From: Haloferax gibbonsii ATCC 33959
GTDB lineage: Archaea; Halobacteriota; Halobacteria; Halobacteriales; Haloferacaceae
Assembly (NCBI RefSeq): GCF_000336775.1
Contig: NZ_AOLJ01000013.1
Coordinates: 20,118 to 84,117 of the forward strand
Reading direction: 5' to 3'
DNA length: 64,000 bases
A model generated the notes under the pieces. The model was not told the origin of the DNA and did no database searches. It saw only the letters and a program-made list of their open reading frames with translations. Shown piece after piece: positions 17,122-26,189 of the stretch. A program made the translations under genes and the position numbers. The stretch's first letter is position 1. Each line of letters starts with the position of its first letter.

Positions 17122-18492
17122 ATGACTGACACACCTAATTCGGACGACGTTTCTCGACGCACGTATCTCAAACTGGCCGGTGGTGCCGGAACCGCGACGT
17201 TCCTCGCGGGCTGTACCGGCGGCGGCGGAGAGTCGACGACGGAGTCCACGGAGAGTTCCGGCGACTCCGAGAGCACCGAGGAGACGAGCGGTGACGACTC
17301 CGACTCTTCGACGGAGTACAACGCGCTCGAAGTGCAGCACTGGTGGACCGGCGGCGACGGCGGCGCGGCGGTGCAGGCGCTGTTCGAGGGCTTCGAAGAG
17401 CAGCACCCCGACATCGAACTCACGGAGAACCCAGTCGCGGGCGGCGCGGGACAGAACCTCCGCGCGGTCATCAAAAAGCGCATCCTGAACAACGACCCGC
17501 CGAGCTCGTGGCAGGCGTGGCCCGGCGCGAACCTCCAGCCCTTCACGGACGCCGACAAGCTGGAGGACATCGAGGAGTCCGTCTGGGACCACAACGACAT
17601 GAAGAACACCTACCTCGACGGCCCCCAGGAGGCGGCGCAACCGGCGGGTAACTACGTTTCGGTCCCGCTGAACATCCACCGCCTCAACAACCTCTTTTAC
17701 AACGTCGAGGTCGTCGAGGACGCGGGCGTCGACCCCGCGAGCATCGACTCGCCGAGCGCCCTCGTGGACGCGATGGCGACCGTCGACGAGGCGGGCTACG
17801 TCGGGATGGCCCAGCAGACGAACTCCGCGTGGTCGACCGGTCAGCTCTGGGCGCAGGTGCTCCTCGGCGAGTACGGCGCGGACGTGTACGCCGACGTGAC
17901 CGCGGGTAACGTCGAGGCCAACGCGGACGCCGTCCGCGACTCGCTCGACATCGTCAAGCAGTACTCCGAGTACTACCCGAACGACGCCGGCTCCATCTCG
18001 TGGCAGGACGCCAACTCGAAGATTATCGAGGGCGACGCGGCGTTCTTCCACCAGGGCGACTGGGCCGCGGGCATGTACCGCGGGCAGGACGGCTTCGAGT
18101 ACGAGTCCAACTGGGACCACGTCCCGTTCCCGGGTACCGAGGGACTCTACTCGCTCAACATGGACTCGTTCCCGATGCCGACGAACAACCCGTCGCCCGA
18201 GGCGACGAAAGCGTTCCTCCGCTACGTCGGCTCGGTCGACGCCCAAGAGCGGTTCAACCCCAAGAAGGGCTCCATCCCGCCGCGCACCGACGTGCCGCAG
18301 GACGCCTTCGGACCGTTCCTCCAGAACCAGATGGACGACTTCTCCAACTCCGAGGCCCAGCCGCTTTCGATTCAGCACGGCCTCGCGGTCGCCCCCGACG
18401 CGCTCACCGCGTTCGAGGACGCGATGGCCTCGTTCATCTCCAACTACGACGTGGAGGCGGCCTACAGCGCCGTGCAGTCGGCGTTCCAGTAA
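17122..18492 (+). CDS. CUT1-type sugar ABC transporter, substrate-binding lipoprotein
   Basis: A 456-aa extracellular solute-binding protein (family 1). It has a twin-arginine signal SRRTYLKLAGG and lipobox LAGC with Cys31, then a Ser/Thr/Glu-rich spacer (about 32-65) typical of haloarchaeal lipoproteins. The mature domain begins LEVQHWWTGGDGGAAVQALF and resembles glucose- and glycerol-3-phosphate-binding proteins (NDPPSSWQAWPG, VPLNIHRLNNLFYN, FFHQGDWAAGMY). It is the first gene of an operon with two permeases and an ATPase. The precise sugar cannot be read from sequence, though glucose-like sugars are the best guess by resemblance to bacterial glucose-binding proteins. Confidence 0.9.
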   Translation: MTDTPNSDDVSRRTYLKLAGGAGTATFLAGCTGGGGESTTESTESSGDSESTEETSGDDSDSSTEYNALEVQHWWTGGDGGAAVQALFEGFEEQHPDIELTENPVAGGAGQNLRAVIKKRILNNDPPSSWQAWPGANLQPFTDADKLEDIEESVWDHNDMKNTYLDGPQEAAQPAGNYVSVPLNIHRLNNLFYNVEVVEDAGVDPASIDSPSALVDAMATVDEAGYVGMAQQTNSAWSTGQLWAQVLLGEYGADVYADVTAGNVEANADAVRDSLDIVKQYSEYYPNDAGSISWQDANSKIIEGDAAFFHQGDWAAGMYRGQDGFEYESNWDHVPFPGTEGLYSLNMDSFPMPTNNPSPEATKAFLRYVGSVDAQERFNPKKGSIPPRTDVPQDAFGPFLQNQMDDFSNSEAQPLSIQHGLAVAPDALTAFEDAMASFISNYDVEAAYSAVQSAFQ

Positions 18493-18516
18493 GGGAACAC
18501 TCCCCCATTTCCGATT

Positions 18517-19587
18517 ATGTCAACTCACATCCTCAAGCGACTCCTGGACCGTCTGCGAGACGGCGGTTCGCCGGTTCGAACCGACGGCGGGACGGCCGCC
18601 GCGGGGAGCGAAACGGCCGGGGGCGACTCCGACCTCGGGTCGGCGCTGTCGTCGCTCCGCGAGAGCGACGCGGTCCGCTCCGCGCCGTTTTGGCTCCCGC
18701 CGTTCCTGCTGATGGGCTTTTTCGTCTACGGCGCTATCAGCTGGAACATCGTCATCTCCCTCACCGACTTCGGCGGGCTCACGCTGCCGACGTACGACCC
18801 CTCGACGTTCGACCTGGAGATGTACCGGCGGGCCTTCTCGGACGGCCAGTTCTGGATCGCCACCCGGAACACGTTCGTGCTCCTCATCTCGTTTACCGGC
18901 CTCTCGCTGGCCGGGGGGCTCGGCCTCGCCATCCTCGTCGACCGCGGCATCCGGTTCGAAAACTGGTTCCGCACCGTCTACCTCCTGCCGTTCAGCCTGT
19001 CGTTCGTCGTGACGGCGGTGTTCTGGCGGTGGATGTACAACTTCGACTCGGGGCTCATCAACGCGTTCCTGCGGGGAATCGGCCTCGACTTCGTCGCGTC
19101 GAAGTGGCTCACCGGCAGCATCGACACGGGCGCGCTCGGGGCGATACCGCTCGTCCCCGACACGTTCTACTTCAAGCTGTTCGCCGTCATCTTCGCGCTG
19201 CTCTGGCAGTTCAGCGGCTACGCGATGGTCGTCTACCTCGCCGGTCTGCGCGCGATTCCGAACGACCAGTACGAGGCCGCGCGGGTCGACGGCGCGTCCA
19301 TCCTCCGGATGTACCGGCGGGTCATCCTGCCGCAGCTCCGCGCCTCGACGGTGAGCGCCGCGGTCGTCCTCATGGTGTTCGCGCTCAAGGCGTTCGACTT
19401 CCTGTACGTCCTGTTCGGGAGCAACCCGGGCCCGACGGCGGACATCCTCTCGACGATGATGTACCGACAGGCCTTCTCGGCCAACGAGTGGGCCTACGGC
19501 TCCGCCATCGCCGTGGTGCTCTTCGTCGTCGCGCTGACCGTGGTCGCGCCGTACCTCTACGGCGAGTACCGGCGGGGTGAACTATGA
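18517..19587 (+). CDS. Sugar ABC transporter permease (MalF/UgpA type)
   Basis: A 356-aa membrane permease with about six transmembrane segments after an N-terminal cytoplasmic extension of about 50 residues. It carries the EAA loop that docks onto the ATPase, PNDQYEAARVDGASILRMYR at about residues 249-268. It starts 24 bp after the binding protein and its TGA overlaps the ATG of the second permease (ATGA), so translation is coupled. The Ser/Gly-rich N-terminal stretch before the first membrane helix is longer than in bacterial MalF relatives of this size. Confidence 0.93.
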   Translation: MSTHILKRLLDRLRDGGSPVRTDGGTAAAGSETAGGDSDLGSALSSLRESDAVRSAPFWLPPFLLMGFFVYGAISWNIVISLTDFGGLTLPTYDPSTFDLEMYRRAFSDGQFWIATRNTFVLLISFTGLSLAGGLGLAILVDRGIRFENWFRTVYLLPFSLSFVVTAVFWRWMYNFDSGLINAFLRGIGLDFVASKWLTGSIDTGALGAIPLVPDTFYFKLFAVIFALLWQFSGYAMVVYLAGLRAIPNDQYEAARVDGASILRMYRRVILPQLRASTVSAAVVLMVFALKAFDFLYVLFGSNPGPTADILSTMMYRQAFSANEWAYGSAIAVVLFVVALTVVAPYLYGEYRRGEL

Positions 19588-20543
19588 GCGTCCGCGACGA
19601 CCTCGCGGAGCGCGTCGGCGTCGACCTCGAAGCCGTCGACCCGCTTCGCGTCGCCCTCTACGCGACGCTCGTCGGGCTGGTGGCGTTCTACCTGTCGCCC
19701 CTCGAATCGGGGCTGATGACCGCGCTGAAGACCGAAGCCGAGTTCGCCACGTCGCCGCCGTTCGTGCCGCCGACGGTCGAGGGCTTCACGCTCGAACCGT
19801 TCGGCGTCGCTATCGACACGCTGTCGTCGGCCATCCTCAACAGCATCATGCTGGCCGTGCCGGCGACGGTGCTGTCGGCGCTGTTCGGCAGCTTCGCGGC
19901 GTACGGCCTCACGAACTTCGAGTGGCGCGGCCAACTCGGCGTCGTCGCGCTGTTCATCGCGGGCATCTTCATCCCGTACCAGGCGGTGCTCATCCCGCTG
20001 TCGCGGCTCTGGGCCATCGTGGACACGCAGTCGTTGCTCGCGCCGGTTCTCGACATCACGGTGTTCTCGGCGCAGGTGCCCGTCCTCGGGACGGTCGAAC
20101 TCGCCACCCACCCGCACTACGCGAGCATCATCAACCTCATCATCACCCACACGGCGTACGGGATTCCCATCACGACGCTGCTGTTCCGAGGCTACTACAA
20201 GAAGCTCTCGACGGAGATGCTGGAGGCCGCTCGCCTCGACGGCGCGGGCGCGTTCACCGTCTACCGCCGCATCGTGCTCCCGCTTTCGATGCCGATGTTC
20301 GCGGTGACGCTCATCTACCAGTTCACGCAGGTCTGGAACGACCTGCTGTTCGCGCTCATCATCATCCCCTCGGGGTCCGGCCCCGCGGCGGTGGCGACTA
20401 TCGCGCTCAACGAACTGACCGGCGGCATCATCCAGACGTTCAACACGCAGATGGCCGGCGCGTTCGTCGCCGCCCTGCCGACGTTGCTCGTCTACGTCCT
20501 GTTCGGGGACAAGTTCGCGAAGGGGGTCGCGGGCGGCACATGA
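19584..20543 (+). CDS. Sugar ABC transporter permease (MalG/UgpE type)
   Basis: A 319-aa second permease of the transporter, with six predicted membrane segments and the EAA loop EMLEAARLDGAGAFTVYRR at about residues 212-230. It forms the heterodimeric channel with the preceding permease. A 90-bp gap then separates it from the ATPase gene. Confidence 0.93.
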   Translation: MSVRDDLAERVGVDLEAVDPLRVALYATLVGLVAFYLSPLESGLMTALKTEAEFATSPPFVPPTVEGFTLEPFGVAIDTLSSAILNSIMLAVPATVLSALFGSFAAYGLTNFEWRGQLGVVALFIAGIFIPYQAVLIPLSRLWAIVDTQSLLAPVLDITVFSAQVPVLGTVELATHPHYASIINLIITHTAYGIPITTLLFRGYYKKLSTEMLEAARLDGAGAFTVYRRIVLPLSMPMFAVTLIYQFTQVWNDLLFALIIIPSGSGPAAVATIALNELTGGIIQTFNTQMAGAFVAALPTLLVYVLFGDKFAKGVAGGT

Positions 20544-20633
20544 GCCGACTCGCACGCGGCGCGGTCGGCTTCCGCCGCTCCCGTACCTCCCTCGTCGCAT
20601 CGCAGACGACCACCACGACACGCACACAGACCC

Positions 20634-21773
20634 ATGGCTGACCTCACGCTCGACCACGTATCGAAGTTCTTCGACGACGGCGGCTCCAAAGTCGTCGCCG
20701 TCGACGACGCCTCCGTGACCATCGAGGACGGCGAGTTCCTCGTCCTCGTCGGTCCCTCGGGGTGCGGGAAATCGACCACGCTCCGCATGATTGCGGGGTT
20801 AGAGACCGTCTCCGAGGGCGAGATTCGCCTCGGCGACGACCGGATGGACAACCGCCCGCCGCGCGACCGGGACATCGCGATGGTGTTCCAGTCGTACGCG
20901 CTGTACCCGCACATGACCGTCCGCGGGAACATGCGCTTCGGGCTGGAGGAGTCGACCGACATGGCCGACGCCGACATCGACGAACTGGTCGAGGAGACGT
21001 CGTCCATGCTCGGTATCGCCGACCTGCTCGACCGCAAGCCCGGCGAACTCTCCGGCGGCCAGCAACAGCGGGTCGCGCTCGGGCGCGCAATCGTTCGCGA
21101 CCCCGAGGTGTTCCTGATGGACGAGCCGCTGTCCAACCTGGACGCCAAGCTCCGCTCGCAGATGCGGACGGAGCTCCAGCGCCTGCAGGAGGACCTCGGC
21201 GTCACCACCGTCTACGTCACGCACGACCAGACGGAGGCGATGACGATGGGCGACCGAATCGCCATCCTCAACGACGGCGAACTCCAGCAGGTCGCCACGC
21301 CGCTGGAGGCGTACCACCGCCCGGCGAACCGCTTCGTCGCGGGCTTCATCGGCGAGCCGTCGATGAACTTCTTCGAGATGGACGTGCAGGGCGACGAACT
21401 CGTCGGCGACGCGTTCTCCTACGAACTCTCGGCGAAGTCCGCGAACGCGGTCGAGGGCTCGGAGCGCGTCACCCTCGGTATCCGCCCCGAGGACGTCGAA
21501 GTCATCGACGACGCGGCCGCGGACCACGCCTACGAGACGACCGTCGACGTGGTCGAACCGATGGGCAACGAGAACGCGGTCTACCTCGAACTCGGCGGCG
21601 AGCGCCGCTTCGTCGCCACCGTCGGCGGGATGCGCCGAGTCGAAGCCGGCGAGTCCGTCGTCGCCCGCATCCCCGAGGACGCGGTTCACCTGTTCGACGC
21701 GACCACCGGCGAGACGCTCCAGAACAGGTCGTTAGAGTCGGCCGACCTCGACGCGCCGGAAGCGAACCTCTGA
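20634..21773 (+). CDS. Sugar ABC transporter ATP-binding protein (MalK/UgpC/MsmK type)
   Basis: A 379-aa ABC ATPase. Walker A is GPSGCGKST at about residue 39, Q-loop VFQSYALYPHMTV, signature LSGGQQQRVALGRAI, Walker B FLMDEPLSNLD and switch His in VTHDQTEAM. The C-terminal about 140 residues form the TOBE/MalK regulatory domain (LGIRPEDVEV). It energises import by the two permeases. In bacteria, MalK-type C-terminal domains can bind regulators, so it may also sense uptake state. The gene is 90 bp after the second permease and most likely in the same transcript. Confidence 0.95.
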   Translation: MADLTLDHVSKFFDDGGSKVVAVDDASVTIEDGEFLVLVGPSGCGKSTTLRMIAGLETVSEGEIRLGDDRMDNRPPRDRDIAMVFQSYALYPHMTVRGNMRFGLEESTDMADADIDELVEETSSMLGIADLLDRKPGELSGGQQQRVALGRAIVRDPEVFLMDEPLSNLDAKLRSQMRTELQRLQEDLGVTTVYVTHDQTEAMTMGDRIAILNDGELQQVATPLEAYHRPANRFVAGFIGEPSMNFFEMDVQGDELVGDAFSYELSAKSANAVEGSERVTLGIRPEDVEVIDDAAADHAYETTVDVVEPMGNENAVYLELGGERRFVATVGGMRRVEAGESVVARIPEDAVHLFDATTGETLQNRSLESADLDAPEANL

Positions 21774-21864
21774 GCGGGCCGTTCGGGTTCAGCCGGATTC
21801 AGTCGAGTCGGATTCTTTTCGGTCGGTTCGCCGTTCGCTCAGTACGTCAGTCGCGGCGGTTCGC

Positions 21865-21900
21865 TCACTCCTCCAGCGCCGTTCACTCCTCCAGCGCCGC
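21865..21900. repeat. 18-bp tandem duplication over the bolA stop codon
   Basis: Two adjacent 18-bp units, 21865-21882 and 21883-21900, match at 17 of 18 positions. The second contains the bolA stop codon and last residues; the first puts a second in-frame stop just downstream. Confidence 0.85.
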
Positions 21901-22146
21901 GTACTCCTCGGGCGTGTACGTCTTCAGTTCCATCGCGTGGATGTCCGTCGTCATGTGGTCGCCGAGGGCATCGTAGACGAGTTGGTGCTGCTTGACCAGC
22001 GACTTCCCCTCGAAGGCGGGCGAGACGACGACCGCGGCGTAGTGGTCGTCCTCGTGGTTTTCGTCGACCGTTCGCGGCCGCGAGACCGTCGCGTCGGCGT
22101 CCTCGATGTGCGATTCGATGAGTTCCTCGATGGCGGCGAGTTCCAT
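21883..22146 (-). CDS. BolA family protein
   Basis: An 87-aa BolA-like protein. It has the family core [19 protein letters not shown], then [14 protein letters not shown]. BolA proteins pair with monothiol glutaredoxins to handle Fe-S clusters and iron signalling, and some bind nucleic acid. The start at ATG 22146 gives [10 protein letters not shown], the usual BolA N-terminus; a longer frame adds nine residues with no support. The gene ends in a tandem 18-bp duplication. It is convergent with the ABC transporter operon and divergent from the next gene. Confidence 0.9.
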   Translation of the reverse strand: MELAAIEELIESHIEDADATVSRPRTVDENHEDDHYAAVVVSPAFEGKSLVKQHQLVYDALGDHMTTDIHAMELKTYTPEEYAALEE

Positions 22147-22209
22147 GTGCGTACTGGCGGCCCGCGCCGGCAAAAAGCGTCCGGGAAGTGACGGACGTAC
22201 TCGCGGAGC

Positions 22210-22217
22210 TTTTTATA
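22210..22217 (+). promoter_or_regulatory. TATA-like element of the 22240 gene
   Basis: TTTTTATA centred about 26 bp before a GTG codon. It fixes that GTG as a leaderless start. Confidence 0.6.
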
Positions 22218-22239
22218 CGGTGACGACACACCTCGGTTC

Positions 22240-22677
22240 GTGACTGACGCGACATCCCACGCTGGACTCGCCGAGGAGGCCGCTCGCGTGCTCCGCGACG
22301 AACACGAGCGACTGTTGACCGTCGTCGGCCAGTGCGCCACCGCCGTCGCCGCCGAGTGGGACGGCGATTCGGTGGCGGACCGCGAGCGCGTCATGCCGCC
22401 GTTCAGGCGCGCGCTCGACGGCTCCGGCGCGCTCTCTCGACTGCCGCGAGCCCTCGCCGACGCGGTGACAGCCACCGGCCGCCCGATGGCCGCGCCGCCC
22501 GTCGCGGCCCCGCCGTACGTGGTCGTCACCGGCGAGGGCGTCGTCCTCCGCGCCAACCTCGGCGAGGAACGACTGGTGGTGCTCCTCCGGGCGTTCGAGG
22601 TCGTTCGCGACGGCGACGACGGCTCCCACCGTTACCGCCGCACCGACGGCGTCGAAATCGAGGCCGAAATCGTCTGA
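22240..22677 (+). CDS. Conserved haloarchaeal protein, unknown function
   Basis: A 145-aa acidic soluble protein beginning with GTG (MTDATSHAGLAEEAARVLRD). The first two thirds are helical; the end is beta-rich (PPYVVVTGEGVVLRANLGEERLVVLLRAFEV, quoted in part). I know of no function. The GTG start is supported by a TATA-like element 26 bp upstream. It is divergent from bolA, with about 90 bp between them, so the two may share regulation. Confidence 0.8.
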   Translation: MTDATSHAGLAEEAARVLRDEHERLLTVVGQCATAVAAEWDGDSVADRERVMPPFRRALDGSGALSRLPRALADAVTATGRPMAAPPVAAPPYVVVTGEGVVLRANLGEERLVVLLRAFEVVRDGDDGSHRYRRTDGVEIEAEIV

Positions 22678-22703
22678 GTCGGTTCGCCCCGTCTCGACCG
22701 CGG

Positions 22704-23027
22704 TTACATCTGGTAGCGGCGCACGTCGTCCCGCGGCGGGGCCTGCGACTGCCCGGTCATCTCCTCGTAGGTCATCCCCGCGAGGTACTCGTCGTAGGTC
22801 ACGTCGTAGCCCTGCCGGAGGTGGAAGTCGAGCTGTCCGCGGTCGAGTTCCGACTGGAACAGCGCGTGGACCGCCCGGCGGACGAGTTCGTCGGCGTCGT
22901 CGGGGTCGAACAGAGCGACGAGCATGGCGAGTTCGTGTCGCGTCTCGCGGTCGAGCGACACGTCGAGGCTGTCGCCGAGGTCTCCGTAGGCCGCGTCAAC
23001 GTCGTCTGTGAGTTCGTCGAGCGTCAT
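22704..23027 (-). CDS. Small acidic haloarchaeal protein, unknown function
   Basis: A 107-aa protein with no membrane segment or metal motif: MTLDELTDDVDAAYGDLGDS, then a helical middle (HELAMLVALFDPDDADELVRRAVHALFQ, in part) and a Tyr/Asp-rich tail. It is convergent with the 22240 gene and its start faces the divergent lipoprotein gene at 23154. Composition is typically halophilic, so it is a real gene, but the function is unknown. Confidence 0.8.
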   Translation of the reverse strand: MTLDELTDDVDAAYGDLGDSLDVSLDRETRHELAMLVALFDPDDADELVRRAVHALFQSELDRGQLDFHLRQGYDVTYDEYLAGMTYEEMTGQSQAPPRDDVRRYQM

Positions 23028-23153
23028 CGCCCGGCGATGGGGTCGTCACGGGGATACGCGTTTCGACCGCGGTATCTGTCCGCCGTGCGTCCCGCCGCCC
23101 GGTCGACGGTTCCCGACAGAAGACACTTACTGGTAATCCGGCAATTTCCGTGC

Positions 23154-24074
23154 ATGTCCTCGGAACTCTCCCGACGGTCCCTCCTCGGCGGGCTCGCGGC
23201 CGGTTCGGCCCTTCTCTCGGGCTGTCTCGGCGGGCTCCCCGGCAATAGCTGTCCCTCCAGCTACTCGCTCGAAGCGACGGCACTCTCCGACCCCGAACTG
23301 GTCGATACCGTGACTCAGGACTTCCACGAGCACGCTGAGACGGTGTCGCGTCTCGTCGCAACTGCGGCCAGCGAGGGCGAGGCAACGCACAGTACGTACC
23401 GCCATCTCCCGCTCGATTCGGGCGACTACGTCGAACACGACGGCGCGTACTACCGCGTCGAACGCGAGCGAATCGAGACGCGAGAACGCACCGCCCGCGA
23501 AGTCGGAATCGAATACGACCGAAACGAGTCGCCGACGACCGGGGCGACGGTCTTCGACTTCGACGAACTCCCGAAGGCCGACCGCGAGGCGTTCCTCGCC
23601 GCGTATCCGAGCGAGAATTTCGAGAACGGCGACGGTCCGCGAGGATTCTCGGTCGGCGGATACGCGTACGTCTATCCGGACGGTGCCGAGTCCCGACTCG
23701 TCGACGCCGGGACCGTCTGGATACGGTACGATGGGCGACCGTTCGAGGTCACCGTCGGAGAGACGCGAACCGTCACAGAAGAGACCAACAGATACACGCT
23801 CGAACAAGTCGGCGAAGACAGGGCGGCGTTCGTCGCGTTCGTTCACGAGGAACTCGTCGTTCCGCTCGACGACCTTTCGGACGCCGAACGCGCGGTGTTC
23901 GAGCGCGCAATCGACGGCGAGGTAGACGAGTGCGAACCGCTCTCCGACGACTTCGCCGCGCTCAAAGACCGGCTCGACGAGATATCGGAGAATACAGCGA
24001 CCGGCTACGGTGCCCCGCTCGTCGAGTACGAGGGAACCACGTACGAAGTGGACCTGATAAACGCGGTCGTCTGA
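23154..24074 (+). CDS. Tat-exported lipoprotein, unknown function
   Basis: A 306-aa lipoprotein with twin-arginine motif SRRSLLGG and lipobox LLSGC (Cys24). The mature part is acidic and has two similar halves: each contains a 'xxDYVEHDGAYYRVE' or 'APLVEYEGTTYEVD' type strand pair, and the first and last thirds share an 'S/TTYRHLP' and 'TATGYGAPLVEYEGTTYEV' layout, which may reflect an internal duplication. I recognise no enzyme family. The ATG at 23154 gives a normal short Tat n-region; the frame upstream is Arg-rich and not a gene. Confidence 0.85.
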   Translation: MSSELSRRSLLGGLAAGSALLSGCLGGLPGNSCPSSYSLEATALSDPELVDTVTQDFHEHAETVSRLVATAASEGEATHSTYRHLPLDSGDYVEHDGAYYRVERERIETRERTAREVGIEYDRNESPTTGATVFDFDELPKADREAFLAAYPSENFENGDGPRGFSVGGYAYVYPDGAESRLVDAGTVWIRYDGRPFEVTVGETRTVTEETNRYTLEQVGEDRAAFVAFVHEELVVPLDDLSDAERAVFERAIDGEVDECEPLSDDFAALKDRLDEISENTATGYGAPLVEYEGTTYEVDLINAVV

Positions 24075-24125
24075 TAACCGTTCGGCATCGCCACGGCTAA
24101 ACGCGGGCCGTCCCAAGCCGGGGCG

Positions 24126-25043
24126 ATGAGCGACGCGCCGTCCGAACTCCCCGCCGACCTCGACCGCGAAGCAGTCCAGTCCGCGCTCACCGAGTGGTAC
24201 GAGGCCGACCACCGGGACTTCCCGTGGCGGCGCACCGACGACCCCTACGAGATTCTCGTCTCCGAGGTGATGAGCCAGCAGACCCAACTCGGCCGCGTGG
24301 TCGAGGCGTGGGAGGCGTTCCTCGACGAGTGGCCGACGACGGCCGACCTCGCGGCGGCCGACCGCGCCGACGTGGTGGGCTTCTGGACGAACCACCGACT
24401 GGGGTACAACAACCGCGCGAAGTACCTCCACGAGGCCGCCCGGCAGGTCGAAGAAGAGTTCGATGGCGAGTTCCCACGGACGCCCGACGGCCTCTCGGAG
24501 CTGATGGGCGTCGGCCCCTACACCGCCAACGCGGTCGCCTCCTTCGCGTTCAACAACGGCGACGCGGTGGTCGATACCAACGTCAAGCGGGTGCTCCACC
24601 GCGCCTTCGCGGTCCCCGACGACGACGCGGCCTTCGAGGCCGCCGCCTCGGAACTCATGCCCGACGGCGAGTCACGAGTCTGGAACAACGCCATCATGGA
24701 ACTCGGCGGGGTCGCCTGCGGGAAGACGCCGACGTGTGACGAGTCCGGCTGTCCGTGGCGGCGGTTCTGTCACGCCTACGAGACGGGCGACTTCACCGCA
24801 CCCGACGTGCCGACCCAGCCGAGTTTCGAAGGGAGCAGGCGGCAGTTCCGCGGTCGAGTCGTCAGGGTTCTCGGCGAGTACGACGAACTCGGCCTCTCGG
24901 AGTTGGGACCGCGAGTCCGCGTCGATTACGGCGGCGACACGGGCGCGGAGTGGCTCCGCGGCCTCGTCGACGACCTCGAATCCGACGGCCTCGTGGACGT
25001 CGCAGAAGATGACGACGGCGTCCGCGTCTCGCTGGCGAAGTAG
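24126..25043 (+). CDS. mutY: MutY-like adenine glycosylase (HhH-GPD with 4Fe-4S cluster)
   Basis: A 305-aa base-excision glycosylase. The catalytic Glu is in SEVMSQQTQL, the helix-hairpin-helix in MGVGPYTANAV, and the catalytic Asp in AVVDTNVKRVLHR. The Fe-S cluster loop is C-x6-C-x5-C-x5-C (CGKTPTCDESGCPWRRFC). The family removes adenine opposite 8-oxoguanine; related MIG enzymes remove thymine from G/T mismatches. Unlike bacterial MutY there is no clear Nudix-like 8-oxoG domain at the C-terminus. Instead the last about 75 residues look like a small winged-helix or beta domain (FRGRVVRVLGEYDELGLSEL). I favour MutY, but substrate choice is uncertain. Confidence 0.88.
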   Translation: MSDAPSELPADLDREAVQSALTEWYEADHRDFPWRRTDDPYEILVSEVMSQQTQLGRVVEAWEAFLDEWPTTADLAAADRADVVGFWTNHRLGYNNRAKYLHEAARQVEEEFDGEFPRTPDGLSELMGVGPYTANAVASFAFNNGDAVVDTNVKRVLHRAFAVPDDDAAFEAAASELMPDGESRVWNNAIMELGGVACGKTPTCDESGCPWRRFCHAYETGDFTAPDVPTQPSFEGSRRQFRGRVVRVLGEYDELGLSELGPRVRVDYGGDTGAEWLRGLVDDLESDGLVDVAEDDDGVRVSLAK

Positions 25044-25151
25044 TTCGCGCTCCGCCGGTGGTTCTCGCCGCGCTTGTCTCGCCGCTCGTATTTATCCCAC
25101 CGCACTAGTCCGGCACCAGTCGCACTCCTCGTCTCCGACTACGTACACTCG

Positions 25152-26156
25152 ATGGCAACACGCGACGCGTCGTCGTTCGACCCTCGCGAAGTCGCCGAAT
25201 CCGCCGAATCGAAGACCCTCGCGCTGGAGGGTGGGAGGCGACTCGCATACGCCGAGTACGGCGATTCCGACGGCATCCCGGTCGTGTTTCTCCACGGCGC
25301 GCCGGGGTCGCATCTGCTCGGGGCACTGTTCGACGCGTCGGCCGAGGAACGCGGAATCAGAGTCCTCGCGCCCGATAGACCCGGCTACGGGTTGTCGTCG
25401 CCGCGCCCGACACCCGAGGGACCGGGCGAGCCGAGCCGGCAACCCACGACACCTGCACCTGCGGAGTTCTTCGACGCGCTTCTCGACGACATCGGCGCGC
25501 AGTCGGCGGGGTTGGTCGCGTTCTCCGGCGGGAGCCGCGACGCGCTGGCTGTCGCGGCGGCGCGGCCGGACAGGGTTCGGCACGTGAGCGTCGTCGCGGG
25601 GGCGGTTCCACCGGAAGCGAGCGAGGAGACGCCCCGAACGCAACGGCTCCTGTCGTGGCTGGCGACGAACGCGCCGGCGGTCCTCAACTATCTCTTCCGC
25701 GGGCAGGCGTGGCTCGCCGGGAGGCTCGACCCCTCGCTCGTCGTCGCGCAGTACACGGCCGACGACGCGACCGGAGCGGTTCCAGACGGGGTCGCCGCGC
25801 TGGTCCGAGACGACTTCGTGGCGGCGGTCAGCCGGTCGCGCCGGGGCGTCCTCGACGATTTCCGAAGCGCGGCCGCGCCGTGGGACATCTCCTTCGACGA
25901 CGTCGAGGCCGACGTGTCCCTGTGGCACGGCGACGCCGACACGAACGTCCCGATAGCCGGCGCGAGACGCCTCGAATCGGAGGTTCCCGCGGCTCGGCTT
26001 CGAGAGGTGCGCGGCGCAGACCACCTCCGGACGCTCCTCCGGAGCGCCCCCGGCGTGCTGGACGAGCAGCGCCGCGCCGCGGGATCGCTCGACTCGGACG
26101 CTTCGGACGGCCCGCCGGGGCCGACCGCCGCCGCCGAATCGCACCACCGCGTTTGA
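25152..26156 (+). CDS. Alpha/beta hydrolase
   Basis: A 334-aa alpha/beta-hydrolase-fold enzyme. It has the oxyanion-loop VVFLHGAPGS at about residue 43, PDRPGYGLSSP, a nucleophile elbow VAFSGGSRDALA at about residue 122, an acid in LWHGDADTNVPI and the catalytic His in VRGADHLRTL. There are extra Pro-rich and Ala-rich segments between strands (PRPTPEGPGEPSRQP) and a low-complexity tail after about residue 300. The substrate cannot be predicted; ester or epoxide hydrolysis is usual for the fold. The start is the ATG at 25152; upstream codons are not halophile-like. Confidence 0.9.
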   Translation: MATRDASSFDPREVAESAESKTLALEGGRRLAYAEYGDSDGIPVVFLHGAPGSHLLGALFDASAEERGIRVLAPDRPGYGLSSPRPTPEGPGEPSRQPTTPAPAEFFDALLDDIGAQSAGLVAFSGGSRDALAVAAARPDRVRHVSVVAGAVPPEASEETPRTQRLLSWLATNAPAVLNYLFRGQAWLAGRLDPSLVVAQYTADDATGAVPDGVAALVRDDFVAAVSRSRRGVLDDFRSAAAPWDISFDDVEADVSLWHGDADTNVPIAGARRLESEVPAARLREVRGADHLRTLLRSAPGVLDEQRRAAGSLDSDASDGPPGPTAAAESHHRV

Positions 26157-26189
26157 TATACCGGACCGAAAAACGGTCGGTCGAACGGA

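Noticed and set aside
20540-20641. A 33-codon ORF bridging the second permease stop (ATGA) and the ATPase start.
   Set aside because: The encoded peptide is Arg/Thr-rich and lacks acidic bias, so it is more likely a by-product of GC-rich spacer sequence; kept only as a possible coupling leader.
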